In this document: positions 1-11,349 of the stretch, one piece after another | How the letters are laid out: every line of letters begins with the position of its first letter | How positions within the stretch are numbered: the stretch's first letter is position 1 | Assembly: GCF_014805685.1 (NCBI RefSeq) | Contig: NC_060885.1 | Coordinates: 29,045,132-29,109,131 of the forward strand | Length of the DNA: 64,000 nucleotides | Source of the DNA: Silurus meridionalis | Lineage: Eukaryota > Chordata > Actinopteri > Siluriformes > Siluridae | Reading direction: 5' to 3' | Made by a program: the position numbers and the translations under genes | Notes under the pieces: generated by a model | What the model saw: only the letters and a program-made list of their open reading frames with translations | The model's database searches: none | Told to the model about the DNA's origin: nothing

Positions 1-578
1 GACCTTCCATTCAGCAACCCAGATCCTTTACAACAGAGCTACCACTTCTCTTAAATGTGCTATAACTTCACGATCTTGCATGTCACCCTTACACAGGGGC
101 CATGATAATTTTCTCTGTATCATTTAAATTTTATTAGATATGCTAGAAGGAATGGTAGAATGCAAAAGGGTTACATTAGTTAGTAATTACTGACACCAAC
201 CAGTTGGTGTGGGGTTCATCCCTGATTGCCAATGAATGTCAAAACACTAGTGGAGAAGATGGCCGTAAATTGAGGTTCACCTGCTATCTACTAGTCCACT
301 CTTTTGCATGGGTCTCCACTATGGGCAGAATGCGGCTGGAGACAACGTGGGGACTGAGTGGATGCTTGACTGCTGGGTCAACTGAAAGGGCACGAATGCT
401 GGCGGTACACTGGAAAGAGAGAGTTAGTAGGAGCTCTCCCTATGCAGCTCTTGCATGGGGTTGGCAAGTCTGATGTTGAGACAAGCAAATAGAGGGAGTC
501 AGAGAGCCTAGCTAAACAAAGATCATAATGCTTGAATTCTCTGCTTTTACTCTTTTGTGAAAGAAAAAAATAGTAATA
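1..578 (+). repeat. Upstream block of fucosyltransferase unit A (partial)
   Basis: Positions 1-310 closely match 10460-10755: the same opening at 'gaccttccattcagcaaccc', the same tract around 'tcaaaacactagtggagaa' and 'attgaggttcacctgctatc'. The stretch before the transposon at 579 (a run ending in 'gtgaaagaaa') is also recognisable near 26850-26890. It is therefore part of a unit repeated ahead of each fucosyltransferase copy. The unit starts outside the window. No coding sequence is supported here. Confidence 0.7.
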
Positions 579-1542
579 CAGTCGAACCCACTTATCTCGA
601 CCTCGGTTAACTCGCCAACCCTATTAAGTCGACGTTTTTGAAGTGGAACCGTAAAATTCTCGATTTGTCTTAGCATTTTTAATCGGTTATGTCGATTTTT
701 TATGTCGTCGAACCCTAATATCTTGAGCACAAGGGGGGGGCAAATTTGCCACTTAACGACGATTATGTCAGGAATCCCCCTGCACTCCCCGAAGCACCCT
801 GCTTCTTCTCCCGTGCGTGCCCCACATGCACAGAGCTCGTCGCAGTCATGCTGATCACACACACCGACTCTCATTCACTCACTCATCCCATCTCCTATTT
901 AAGCCCCTCACCTCCACACACTCGCGGTCCATTATTGTTTTTGCATGATCGTATGTGTTGGTTCATGGCAGTCTGTGTAATCGCGTACACGTATCCCGCT
1001 ACGTACCCTTCTTCTCGGACTCCGCATTCTCTCAACGGCACCCCGGATTACCCCGATCCTGCTGTTTTCCATGTTCACGCTGTCTGCACCACGTTTATCC
1101 GTTGCTGCCCAGCACTGCGCTTTCCATAGCGTGGATCCGTGGATTCTCTACACGAACTGTCTCTGCTTTCACAGAACTTCGTGGACCGCGCTCCCGGAGC
1201 GCACCACTGGATATTACTGCTTCGCTACAAGTATTGGTGGATTATCTCCTGAGTATTCTCAATAAACTTTGTGTTTACTTCGGCTTCCGCCTCCTTATCC
1301 GCATCACAGGTTATCTTGATCCGCATGACCAATCAAACAAATCTCGGCAACGCTGTTGTGTAAAAAAACCTCCAAAAACACGTGCATGCACATTCTCATT
1401 TAATAACGCACATCAAGGAACATAAAAAAATTTCAAGCACGTTAATATATTGCCGCCATATTGGTTTTCGTTTATCTCGATCATTGGTTAGCTTGACGCT
1501 TTTTGGCATCCCCTAGGCCGGCGACATAACCGGGTTCCACTG
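579..1542. mobile_element. Non-autonomous Tigger/pogo-like DNA transposon
   Basis: Inverted ends are visible: 'cagtcgaacccacttatctc' on the left, and on the right the reverse complement begins 'cagtggaacccggttatgtc'. Both ends are flanked by the dinucleotide TA (577-578, 1543-1544), the target duplication expected for this superfamily. No transposase frame was found. The middle holds an unrelated LTR-like block. The element interrupts the duplicated unit and is absent from units B and C. Confidence 0.7.
766..1308 (+). mobile_element. Probable solo LTR nested in the Tigger-like element
   Basis: The block starts TGTCAGG and ends CATCACA. It has a TATA-like 'tatttaag' near 897 and an 'aataaa' signal near 1261, in the order expected inside an LTR. 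Its flanks are 'gatta' (761-765) and 'ggtta' (1309-1313), a five-base target duplication with one mismatch. It is more GC-rich than the surrounding element. The retroelement family was not identified. Confidence 0.5.
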
Positions 1543-1544
1543 TA

Positions 1545-2404
1545 ATGTAGTAAGACATGCACATTTTTAAAATGGTAGTAGGAGATGCTCAAAAATAACA
1601 AACTAATGTACTAAATAATGAATTATTTGCGCTTAATCTCAGCCTTATGTGTTTGTGTCCGTGATAAACAAAAAAACACGATAAACGGCATGGCCAGTGC
1701 ATTTCTCTACCCTAAACCTGGGTATGTGCCTAAGGTGCCTATGGCTCCCTTACGACCCGTCGTACTGCAGTCATTCTGTGCATATTTTGGGTTAAGTCTA
1801 TATGACAAATTGCACATTATTTCCAATAACTGTGTTGAATATAGCCAGGATTTTAAAACATTAAGTTAGATTTTCAAGATATACAGACGGGATTGCGACA
1901 TATTTTCTCCTTGATTAGATCTTTTATGCAAACTTGCTTTAAAATAAGCTTGCCCAGTGACATTACATTACTTAAGTATGACTTCAGTTTCAAACGTTTT
2001 AAAGATACTTACTTTAACGATAAAGTTTGTCGAGATCTCATGCTGCACGTTTGACTGACGATCAAAATCATTCCATGTGAGCACGTCCACATATACAGCG
2101 CACATGCTCCAACCACCAAACCAACATGTGTGCTTGTAAACTTACATGTGCATATCTAGTCAACAGTTCAAATCAAGCTGGTCAGACAATTTTTTAACCA
2201 ACTATTATTTCCACTTATTAAGTCAACATTTTTTAGTTTAATTGTCCAGTTAACTAATAAATAACAGTTGTTACAACTTTTTGCAAGTTGGATTTTTTAC
2301 ATTGTGCTATCAGCAAGATACCGGGGAAAAATCAGCGAATCAAAATAGTTATGTGGCAACTTAGCAGAACATTGTTGCCTAATGTTAAACTGGTTGTAGC
2401 GCAC
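1545..2404. other. No gene seen
   Basis: AT-rich sequence belonging to unit A. Open frames here are short and have no recognisable motifs. I see no RNA gene or transposon ends. Confidence 0.5.
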
Positions 2405-2700
2405 AGTCTTGTTTTGTGACCCAGGTGGTGATTGAGTGTGCAAATCAGTCATTTTATTCTAAGTGTTTTTTTAGTTTCTTGCACTCTGATGACAGCCAGT
2501 TCATTCCAGACAAAACCGGGACAAAAAAATTAATTAATAAGACCAGACACCATGCAGAGCGACAGAAACCATTGATGATTAGACCATTGTTACAAATCAC
2601 TTTTTGGGGTTTATTTCAGTTTTGGGCTAAATGAATACTTTCTTATATTTCTGCATCTGTGTGTTTGAGGGCATACCTGATATCAGTGTAGTGATGTGGT
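2405..2700 (+). repeat. Second conserved block of fucosyltransferase unit A
   Basis: This block matches 14760-15030 and 27270-27530, including 'gacagccagttcattccaga', 'gaccagacaccatgcagagc' and 'gacagaaaccattgatgat'. In units B and C it lies 100-450 bp upstream of the coding exon. Here about 4.7 kb of transposons (to 7409) separates them. It could be an untranslated exon or promoter-proximal DNA; the sequence does not decide. Confidence 0.7.
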
Positions 2701-2769
2701 GACGTGTTTAAAACGTCAGTCTCATTAAATATGTTGCAAATGAATAAGCACCAATCATCGTATATAAGC

Positions 2770-4440
2770 CTGTAGTTTTTTATTTTTATTTTATTTTTTA
2801 TTTATTTGTTTATTTTTTATTAAGCAATTAGCCATATACAACATGGAAATGACAATATTTTATTATAATAATTACAATAATTTAGGGGAAAGAGCGAGAA
2901 AATAAAGAGATAAATCAATAAAATTAATAATAATAAAATAAAATGTAAAAAGGCTAAAAATAAATTGGGCTATGGTTTATTCTGTAAATCATATTTTTCT
3001 ATAAAGGACAAAAGATTGCATTCATTGCATTTTTCTTTTTAGTCACTTTAATGGCTCGTTATAAAATGCAAAAAACGTTGGTTTCACTTTCAAGTATTTC
3101 GATTTGTGTATATAATTTTTTTCCATCAGAATTATATTATTAACAAGAAAGTCGTCTTCGTTATTGTTCATTACAAATCCAAAGATAATGTCCTTAACAG
3201 TGAAATTTTTTAGATGGGGAACTTTTGGGTAAAGCCAGTTATGGATATCGGACCATAAAGCATCCACATACATTTCTTTAATTTTGGGAGATAAAGGAAA
3301 TTTCAAATACTTGGTTCTAGGTATGTAAATGGTTTCTTTGGAAAGGTGATGTGAGATTGAGTTTCCGTAAACTATTATAGGATAAGAAATGTTGTTAAAT
3401 ACATTTCTAATCATTTTGTTTAAAAGTTGACTTCCCTTGAAATCACAACCTTCAATTGTGACTGGTGGGAGATTCGGGGTTATGAGGGTAGAATAAGAGA
3501 AAATTTCCATAATTGGCCAGTTCTCTTCATACAGTGATTTATTCCTAACTGTAATATATCTATTATTTTATAATGGTGTTTTGTGTGGTGTAAAGTTATG
3601 ATTATATAGTGTGATTATACTGGAATAATTTAATTGAGAGACATTGAACATTGATGTCGGATCTAAGTATAAAAATATATTCCCCCTAATTTCTTGAATA
3701 ACTCTCTAGGAATGTAACACCCAAAATCGTTGTTTATATAGATGATTTATAGAATCAATATTAATGGTTTGTAAACCTCCATCTTTAAAATCTTTTGTCA
3801 TCTCTACTATTTTTATGTAATGGGTTTTCTTTTTCCATATATAACCAAAGTTAACCTGGTTGATTTTTTTCGATGGTTCTATTTGAAATGGCGATTGTGT
3901 GTGCAGGATATATGAATCTTGAAATACCTTCCATCTTAGTAAAAAAAAAAAAAACAACTCTAATGAGCTTATATCAGGTAATAACCCAAAAGTTACATAT
4001 TCATTTACATATACATATTCACATATTTATTTTCCTCAGGATCTTTTGAGGTAATTATTCCTAAATATTTGTTATTTATGTTTATGTTATAAACCTCCGT
4101 TAAGTTACTTTGATGAATTGGCATTAATACACACTTGCTCAAATACATTTTTTAAACCAGAGGCTTTGGTGAGGATGTGAACTGTTTGTAATATTTTGGG
4201 TACCCCCAATAGCTGCTTCATAAAATGGTAGTATCATCTGCAAACTGGCTGATGATTATTGGCAAGCCAAGTGCATTTAATGAGGCTATGTTTGAATTTT
4301 TTATGAAGATAGAGAGCATCTCAGTGGTTTGAATAAAAAGAAATGGGGAAAAGGGGCAACCCTGTTTAATACCGCGAGTGATGGTAAATCTGGGTGAAGA
4401 ACCTCCTGGTAAAGAAACCGAGCTATAAGCAGTTTATTCC
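2770..4440 (-). mobile_element. 5'-truncated, decayed LINE-1 (Tx1/L1-like) element
   Basis: Read on the - strand, 4440 to about 4220 encodes a reverse transcriptase core with GIKQGCPFSPFLF (motif B) and QFADDTT (motif C, the catalytic aspartates). Positions 3706-3957 encode the typical downstream FIWKNK-like segment (here YIWKKKTHYIKIVEMTKDF, then DGGLQTINIDSIN). Positions 3043-3510 encode the L1 C-terminal region (LWSDIHNWL, TVKDIIFGFVMN). Several frameshifts and stops separate these pieces, so it is inactive. The endonuclease and the first half of the RT are missing. The 3' side (2770-3040) is an A/T-rich tail. Confidence 0.8.
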
Positions 4441-4891
4441 CCATGGGCGAAAGCCCGCCCCCTTTTCTCCAGTGCTGTGGATAGCAGAGGAATGTGTCTC
4501 TTTATCTGTTTAGCTAGTTATTTATATATTATACGATTTAATTCGTTTTGTGTAAAACCAGATTACCGAGATGTGCTGCTTACTCTCCAGTAAACTGAAT
4601 GTTTAGTGCTTGGAGTGTAGCGCGAGTAGGTTTTAGTTTAACAGGGATACAGGTGTGTGTTAGTGTGCTGTGTCTTCAGTGCTCTCCTGGTGCGGTGTCA
4701 AAGCTGTCACGTGATCTGGGTCGGGGTTCCGGATGTTACTACTACCGCCTCTAGAAAACTACTGTACGAGTCCCACACCCTCTGTCATATTATCCGGTGT
4801 CGTATTATATCTTCTAAATACTGGGTAAGTGAAGTGTTGCAGTAATTTAAAAGGATGTAAGTACTTTTTATAAGGGTTGTATTGTTTTTTT
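4441..4891. other. Unassigned sequence between LINE and LTR element
   Basis: Slightly more GC-rich than its surroundings and absent from units B and C, so it arrived with the inserted block. No reading frame or repeat family was recognised. Confidence 0.4.
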
Positions 4892-5470
4892 TGTGTGTTT
4901 GAGCAGGTCGGGTGAGAGCATGTCATGCTAAAAGAGCTCTTTCCTTATCCTAGTTCTTTGAGCCACGCTGCTGCTTTGATCGATTTTGCATGCCCGGAAA
5001 TGCTGCTTTGATCGATTTTGCATGCCCGGAAATGCTGCTTTGATCGATTTTGCATGCCGGAAATACTTCTTTGATCGGGTTTGCGTGCCGGAAATGATGC
5101 TTTGATCGATTTTGCATGCCGGAAATGATGCTTTGGTCGATTTTGGATGCCGGAAATACTGCTTTGATCGATTTTGCATGCCGGAAATGATGCTTTGATC
5201 GATTTTGCATGCCGGAAATGATGCTTTGATCGATTCTCTTTTTTCTTGGTTATGTGCGGTTACATTAGCCCATTCTTTACCAAATAAGCCTTAGCCCTCT
5301 TATATACTTTTTTAATAGTGTCTCTTGTTTTTTCAAAATTTTCTGCAAAATTAAATTTTTTTAAGACTATTTTTGTGGACCGTAATCTCGCACCTTTCAC
5401 CTTATTTTCAGTGAATCTGACTTTTGTGCGTTTGTTTAATATAGTCGCCACAGCAGGGCCCCTTGCTACA
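4892..5470 (+). repeat. 5' LTR
   Basis: TG...CA ends. Shares with the 3' LTR the first about 90 bases (up to 'gagccacgctgctgct') and the last part ('gactatttttgtggaccgta' to the end). Contains an expanded minisatellite not matched in the other LTR. Confidence 0.75.
4968..5238 (+). repeat. 31-32 bp minisatellite inside the 5' LTR
   Basis: Eight full copies and part of a ninth of a unit built on 'tgctttgatcgattttgcat' plus 'gccggaaa'. Units differ by one to four bases, and the first two have an extra C. The corresponding place in the 3' LTR (about 6829-6895) has only two or three poor copies, so the array grew after or during insertion. Confidence 0.9.
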
Positions 5471-5861
5471 CGTGGCGTAGTCGCAAAGGTTCCGCAAAGT
5501 ATTTGGCAGAGGTGCGAGAAATATTCACAAGGATTTGTGTGTGTGTGTTGTGTTTTTTTTACTCCCCTCTTCTTGTGTTTTTAGGAACAAAGCAGCAGCA
5601 TGAGCTCTGAAGATGGCAGTGTTGGGTACTCCTTTGGGTGCCATTTTTGGTAAGAAAAAAGTATGTTTTGTAATAATGGAGGGGGAATTACAGGAAATTA
5701 GATCTTGTGGCTCAACTTGGGGCCGACAATGAGAGACTGAGACAGGAAAGGGTGTTGCAGCACGGGAGGAAGTGGATGCTGAGCCCAGTACCCCTGCAAT
5801 AGGTACTAACTGGTACTAACATTCCAATAACTAAGACAGGGGGTGGCGAAAATTTAGCGGT

Positions 5862-6050
5862 ATGTCTGGGGTGGATTTTAATGAAAGGATTGAGGAAGTT
5901 TTATCACCAGATAATCAGGATTTCTTTCTTTTAGATCATTTAAAGGGGGAGGTGCGAGAAATAAAATTTTGCTCTCTTGAGGTACTTGGAGATCCTGAGA
6001 AAATGATCAAAGCATCACGTGAGCTGTATAGTGTTTATTGTCATACGTAG
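5862..6050 (+). pseudogene. gag-like fragment of the LTR element
   Basis: A 62-residue frame beginning MSGVDFNERIEEVL and including FFLLDHLKGEVREIKFCSLE. That pattern (a short acidic stretch, then 'LxGxAxxE(I/V)', then a 'DPExM' segment) resembles capsid regions of Gypsy gag proteins. It stops after 62 residues and lacks a zinc knuckle. It is a relic. Confidence 0.45.
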
Positions 6051-6103
6051 CTTTGCAGGAAACTTTCTTCTCCCGAAGTAGCGAGAAGTTTTCTCTTGCT
6101 TAG

Positions 6104-6530
6104 ATGGGCTTACTAGAGAAGGTTAGACAGTCCTCAAATGCTATGATAATCTGCTTTCATAATCTTTTGTGTACCCTGCCCTCATGCAGAAAAAGGGATT
6201 GGGTGTCTTGTCTTGTGCAGGTTCTGTTTTGCTATAACACCACTCCCCACCAGGCTACAGGGGAATCTTCATATTTCCTGATGTTTGGCCAGGAACTAAG
6301 ACTCCCTATTGTTTTTCTGTTGGGTAGGGTCCAGGAGCTGGAAAGGGTGGGGTTCATGACTGGATTACAGAACGTCAAGCACAGATGCGGATTGCATTTG
6401 ACTGGGCACGAGAACATTTGAAGGCTGCGGCTGAACGTCGTAAGAACCAGCACGACCAGTATGTTCATAATGCACCACTGAGGGAGGGTCAACTGGAAGA
6501 TCATAGTGAGAGGGGTCCTTCCTTAGACGG
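6104..6530 (+). pseudogene. Gypsy integrase C-terminal relic
   Basis: The frame from 6104 contains YNTTPHQATGESSYFLMFGQ followed by ELRLPIVFLLGRV. This is the region just after the integrase catalytic core in many fish Gypsy elements. After a frameshift near 6380 the other frame continues with the usual basic tail (ERRKNQHDQYVH-like). Upstream catalytic residues are deleted. Confidence 0.75.
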
Positions 6531-6756
6531 TTGTCGTCGTTAGGAAACTCTGAGGATTTGGACCTTTGGATGGTCTTCCCTGGAGCCCCTCAGGTTGGGT
6601 CAGGTCAAGCTGTGGGATCACATCCTTCTACTTCAGTGTAAGGGTCCTTGGCTGCGTTGTTATCTGTGGGGAAATGCTGGTTCGGGGCATGATTCTGATT
6701 TGAGTCCCATGTGTATGTCTGCCAGTCTAGCCAGTCTAGGAATCGGGAGGGAGCTG

Positions 6757-7409
6757 TGTGTGTTTGAGCAGTTCCAGTGAGCGCATGTCACGCTAAAATG
6801 GCCCTTATTCTAGTTCTTTAAGCCACGCTGCTGCTGCTTTGACTGCTTTGCTATGTCAGAAATGCTGCTTTAACTGCTTTGACTGCCGGAAATGCTGTAA
6901 AAGCTGCCTTAAAGCATTTGGGTGGTTGTTTTGTAATTGGTTTGTTAAGTGATGTTTGACAAATTTTTCTTTCTTTCTTTGATTTATGCTGCTGTAGTTT
7001 CTGTTATAGGGGCGAAGTGCTTCCTGAAATGGGCTGACTTTTGGCAGCACCACAAGGCATTACTTCACTGGGGTTGTCACTATTGTGGTGCAATTCTTGC
7101 TGTTATTTGTATTGAATCTAGTGGGTGTGATTCTAAATGGTTGGAGCTTCTCTTTTTCCTTGGTTAGTGGGCAAACCTGGTGTGGTTACATTAGCCCATT
7201 CTTTACCACGGAAGCCTTAGCCCTTTTATATGCTGTTTTAATGTTGTTTTTATTTATTTTATGTTTTGATGGTCAAGTACATTTTCTGAAATTTTTTTTT
7301 TAATAAAGACTATTTTTGTGGACCGTAATCTGGCACGGTGCTTTTGTTCAATTTATTTTCCCCGTTATTTCGGGGTGGCATAGTCACCACAGCAGAGCCC
7401 GTTGCTACA
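6757..7409 (+). repeat. 3' LTR
   Basis: Pairs with 4892-5470. It is preceded by a purine-rich tract ('aatcgggagggag', about 6741-6753) that could serve as the polypurine tract. 'aataaa' near 7300 lies before a tract shared with the first LTR. Confidence 0.75.
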
Positions 7410-7524
7410 CCAGCACAGTTTAGAAAAAACAGTACATTTTACCAATTCACTTAAAATTCAACATAGATACAGTGTAAATGTTTTATAACAAAGTATTTTT
7501 TTTTTTTTTCAGGGATTTGGGAAG

Positions 7525-8651
7525 ATGGTTACCACACCCAAACTACACCAGTTTTGCCTGTTAGCCACTTGTTGGCTTGGAGGAATCTTCTCTTACCTGT
7601 TGTTTTTCAGAATTACTTGCCAAAATGTACACCTCAAACAATTCCTTCTTATCAGTCCAACTTTTACAAGAGTGCAGACGTTTCTGTTCCTATTACCACT
7701 GCATCAACTAAAACTGCTCAGCCTAAGGAGGAAAAACCCATCCTGCTGCTGTGGTTCTTGCCCGAAAACTACCATTGGGACTTTAATGACTGTAAAACCA
7801 TATACAACATCGACGGCTGCCAATTGACTTTAGACAGAAACCTTTACAGTCAAGCGGATGCAGTCCTTGTTTTTCACAAAGCTATCAGCAGGGATTTGTC
7901 CAACCTTCCACCATCCCCTCGGCCTCCATTTCAAAAGTGGATCTGGTTCCATGTAGAATCGCCGACCAACACGCCAAAGATCCCAGGCTTGGAGAACCTT
8001 TTCAATGTCACTTTGAGCTACAGACGGGATGCGGATATTTCTGTGAGATATCGACTGACGGTCAGCAAAAAGCCAAACGAGAACATCGTGATTCCAAAGA
8101 AGGACAAGCTTCTCTGCTGGTTCGTGTCAAATATTGACCCCAAAACTGGAGTAGGGACCAGGATGAATTACTACAACGAGTTAAAGAAGTACATCAATGT
8201 GCATGTTTTTGGACACTTGGCCGGATCACGCATGAACGATGACGACTATTATCCCACCATGGCTTCTTGTAAATTCTACCTTGCTTTTGAGAACTCCATT
8301 CACAAGGATTACTTTGTGGAGAAATTAAATGGTCCTCTTGCAGCCGGGACTGTCCCTGTCGTCATGGGACCCCCGAGACAAAATTATGAAGACTTTGTTC
8401 CGGGTAATTCCTTCATTCACGTTGAAGACTTTCCCAATGCTAAAGCTCTGGCTGAATATCTGCTTCAGCTGGACAAAGATGAAGAAGCCTATAAGCACTA
8501 CTTTGACTGGAGAAAGCATTTGACTGCAACTCCTCATCTAGTACATTGGAATCAAGAGTTTACCATGTATATCTGTCAAGCCTGTGAATATGTTGGTAGG
8601 CACAAAGAGTATAAAGCTGCACATAACATCTACAAATGGTGGTTTTCATAA
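7525..8651 (+). CDS. Alpha-1,3-fucosyltransferase (FUT9-like), copy A, with a one-base frame break
   Basis: GT10 family: transfers fucose from GDP-fucose to N-acetylglucosamine in lactosamine chains (Lewis x type), as a type II Golgi membrane protein. The start ATG at 7525 is 12 bases after a pyrimidine-rich splice acceptor (AG at 7511-7512), exactly as in copy C. The order is a short cytoplasmic tail, a membrane anchor (about residues 8-30), a stem, then the catalytic domain with FYLAFENSIHKDY, the family's most conserved nucleotide-sugar motif, and a C-terminal CQACEYVGRH like FUT9. Between anchor and stem the T run at 7603-7607 has five T where copies B and C have six. This throws the start out of frame with the remaining about 350 codons. 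The rest is open to the stop at 8649-8651. Either a sequencing error or a young pseudogene; without the break it would be about 375 residues, close to copy C. Confidence 0.85.
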
Positions 8652-8980
8652 AGAAGTTGTTTAACAGTTTTATGCCATTTTAAACCATACAGGCAGGACA
8701 TAGACTTCTTTAAGTTGGTGCTGTTGCCTAAAAATGTCAAAGTAATTCTTGATTACTTTTTATTATATTTTTTTACATTTTGAACATACAATGCATGTTA
8801 ATTGGTGCACATTTATACTTTTAGAATCCTGAAAATCTTTTTATTCATTACTGAAATAATTTTGTAATTTTGTTTCCAAGCGTTCTTTTTTTTAATTTTT
8901 TTAAAGAGTTTTTAACATATGGTTGGTCCGCTGTAAGGCAATAGTTATTACAATTAGCTAATAATTATGCACAAGTAAGA
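8652..8980. other. 3' flank of fucosyltransferase copy A
   Basis: AT-rich, with no recognised gene. Probably the 3' untranslated region at first; the polyadenylation site was not determined. Confidence 0.4.
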
Positions 8981-8984
8981 CTGC

Positions 8985-9760
8985 TTTCGAAAATAGATAT
9001 GTTAATAAATTTATATTTATCAATGAACAAAAATGGACAGTAAAATACTTATCCAAAAGAAAACAATATTTGGTGTGAGTACCCTTTGCATACAAAACAG
9101 CAACAATTATTCGTAAACAGGAACTAGGCAGGTTTTTTCCAAACATCTTGGAGAACTAACCATGTGTGGATGGAGGCTGCCTCAAATCCTTCTGTCTCTT
9201 TATGTAATCCCAGACAGACTCAATGATATGAAGATCAGGACTTTGTGGGGGCCAAAACTATTACTTCTAGGACTCCTTGTTGTTCTGTACATTAAAGATA
9301 ATTCTTAATGACATTAGCTATACGTTTAAGGTCGTTGTCCTGCATCAGAATAAATTTGGAGCCAATCAGATGCCTCCCTGATGGTACTGCATGATGGATA
9401 AGAATCTGCCTGTATTTCTTAGCATTGTGGACATCATCAATCCTGGCCAAATCTCCAACCCCATTTAACAGAAATGCAGCCCCAAACTTGCAGAAAACCA
9501 TCACCATGCTTTACTGTTGGCTACATACACTTATTATTGTACCGCACTTGATTTTTGCTAAAGCCAAAAATATTGACTCCTGCTACTATTTATTTGCACC
9601 TCAGTTCCGGTTTTCATGCATATTTGAATCAGCCTTGCTTGCATGTCAGAGACACGTCTTTTTGCCTGCAATCCTTTTATTAAGACCACCTCTGGCCAGA
9701 CTTCTTCAGATAAGTGTACCTGCGTAGCCCAGTACTTATCTGACAATTTTCAAACTTGAA
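8985..9760 (-). mobile_element. Decayed Tc1/mariner transposon
   Basis: The - strand encodes transposase pieces in order: the CMVMVFCKFGAAFLLNGVG region, then MQDNDLKRIANVIKNYL (normally QDNDPKHTA, carrying the second catalytic Asp), then PQSPDLHIIESVWDYIKRQ (the third catalytic acidic residue region), then the family's C-terminal segment. Stops and frameshifts interrupt it. The N-terminal DNA-binding half is not seen. It lies just after fucosyltransferase copy A. Confidence 0.8.
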
Positions 9761-10029
9761 AGGAAAACGTTTTTATTGTTAATGTTCTCAGTGTTCAGCT
9801 TTACAATTAGAAGACACTAATTCACTTAGTGTGTATTACCTCACCTGTATACACCTGTGCTGGCGCACCAGAGACACCAGTAGCTGCGCCTGTTGATATT
9901 CTGGTGTGTCACACGTCAGTTGCTCTTATCCTGTTTAGGTGGTAAACATTACTGGGTTAATTAATTTTGAAAGAGGAGTTGATGAGTGAAACAGGTGGTA
10001 CTTGCTCTTAATTACTGTTCAAGCAAAGG
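9761..10029. other. No gene seen
   Basis: Short spacer between the Tc1 relic and the start of unit B. Nothing recognised. Confidence 0.4.
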
Positions 10030-10760
10030 AAATAATTACAATTGGCGTTGGTTTTCAGACAGATAAACAAAACCAGCATTCCAAGAAGTTATAGATGGTA
10101 TATTCCAATGGCTTCCCATTCTGGGCAATAAAGCGTAAACAGTCTTCTGGATATTTGGGATCTTATGGAGTATATTAATAGCAAACTCTACTATAGGCAA
10201 TGCAGAGACAGCTGGCTCCAATGCTAAAGATTCAGAAGAAACAACCTTATGGTCACAGGGTAGCAGCACAGGTGGGGCACCTGTAAAGGTAAAGAGTAAA
10301 GGTAATTGAGTTTTACTTGTCATATGTACATTGCAACACATTGAAATTCTTTCTTCACATATCTCAGTGATGATAGGAAGTCAGAGCGCAGGGTCAGCCA
10401 TGACACACTATCCACAGAGCACAGAGGGTTAAGGGCTTTGCACTGGGGCTTGAACCCTCGACCTTCCATTCAGCAACCCAGATCCTTTACAACAGAGCTA
10501 CCACTTCCCGTAAATGTGCTAAAACTTCAAGATTTTGCATGTCACCCTTGCACAGTGTAGATAATCATTTTCTTTGTATTTCAATATTATTATATATTCT
10601 AGAAGGAATAATATAATGCAAACAGGTTACTTCAGTTAGTAATTACCAACACCGACCAGTTGGTGTGGTGGTTATCCCTGATTGCCGATGAATGTCAAAA
10701 CACTAGTGGAGAAAATGGCCATAAATTGAGGTTCACCTGCTATCTACTAGTGAGTCGAGT
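10030..10760 (+). repeat. Upstream block of fucosyltransferase unit B
   Basis: Positions 10460-10755 match 1-310. Positions 10140-10250 ('gtatattaatagcaaactct') resemble 26285-26340 ('acatattaatagcagactca') ahead of copy C. The piece 10290-10460 resembles a dispersed fish repeat ('gaaattctttcttcacatat', 'gtcagagcgcagggtcagcc'). Confidence 0.65.
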
Positions 10761-10844
10761 ATTACTGTAGTTAGATTTTTATATACATTTCTTTTTAAAG
10801 TCATCTTTACAGCATTTGTATTTGCAAAAAAAGTTATAATTAGG

Positions 10845-11086
10845 TGTTGTAATTTATAATAAAGTCACAAAGCCCCCTTTCTCAGACTGCTTACACAAAC
10901 CGTTTAATTCAAAAGCCCCAAAAACAAACTGGTAACAACGACTGACAATATCCAGACAAGCAATCAACATGTAATGTATATTTCAACAGCACCTCCTAGT
11001 GGTTTAAACACGTCATCCACATGAGGTGCTAATCAATAACTAGCAAAACTAACAGTGGAACATTTCGTTAAGAGTGCTTTCCAACA
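10845..11086 (-). repeat. Left LTR of the Copia element (3' LTR in its own orientation)
   Basis: 242 bases, TG...CA. Shares 'ggtaacaacgactgacaata', 'cagcacctcctagtggttta' and 'aacacgt(c/t)atccacatgag' with the right LTR. Confidence 0.8.
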
Positions 11087-11349
11087 CTCCTTCTCACTCG
11101 TAAACTGAATGATCGTTAACAGGTTTCACTCCAGCTATCTTTCTAAGCTTTATGAACCTTTCTTCACACAGTGTTTGGTGAACATGTTAGCAACCATGTG
11201 ATCAGTGTTGCAACACTTAAGATCTATAACTTTACCAGCACTTGTTTCCTGAACGAATTGGTATTTATTGTCAATGTGTTTGGCTCATCCATGAAATTGA
11301 GGATTCTTTGCCATGCAGATAGCAGACTGATTGTCCTCAAACATCTAGG

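Larger units (their letters stand above)
4892..7409 (+). mobile_element. Deleted Ty3/Gypsy-like LTR retrotransposon
   Basis: Two related terminal repeats (4892-5470 and 6757-7409) both start TGTGTGTTTGAGCAG and end GTTGCTACA. They enclose only about 1.3 kb. The interior keeps a gag-like fragment and the end of an integrase gene, so protease, RT and RNase H are gone. A primer-site-like TGGCGTAGTCGC begins at 5473, two bases after the first LTR. Host sequence resumes at 7410 ('ccagcacag'), matching unit B near 15033. No clear target duplication was found, so the left side may be rearranged. Confidence 0.75.

Noticed and set aside
4928..5210. Overlapping - strand open frames with repeated 'MQNRSK' motifs
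   Set aside because: They are translations of the 31-bp minisatellite in the LTR. The unit length is not a multiple of three, so frames just cycle.
7554..8651. Taking the start of the fucosyltransferase copy A at the frame opening at 7554
   Set aside because: That frame begins at a TTG and lacks the proper cytoplasmic tail. Comparison with copy C shows the true start is the ATG at 7525, separated by a one-base shift.
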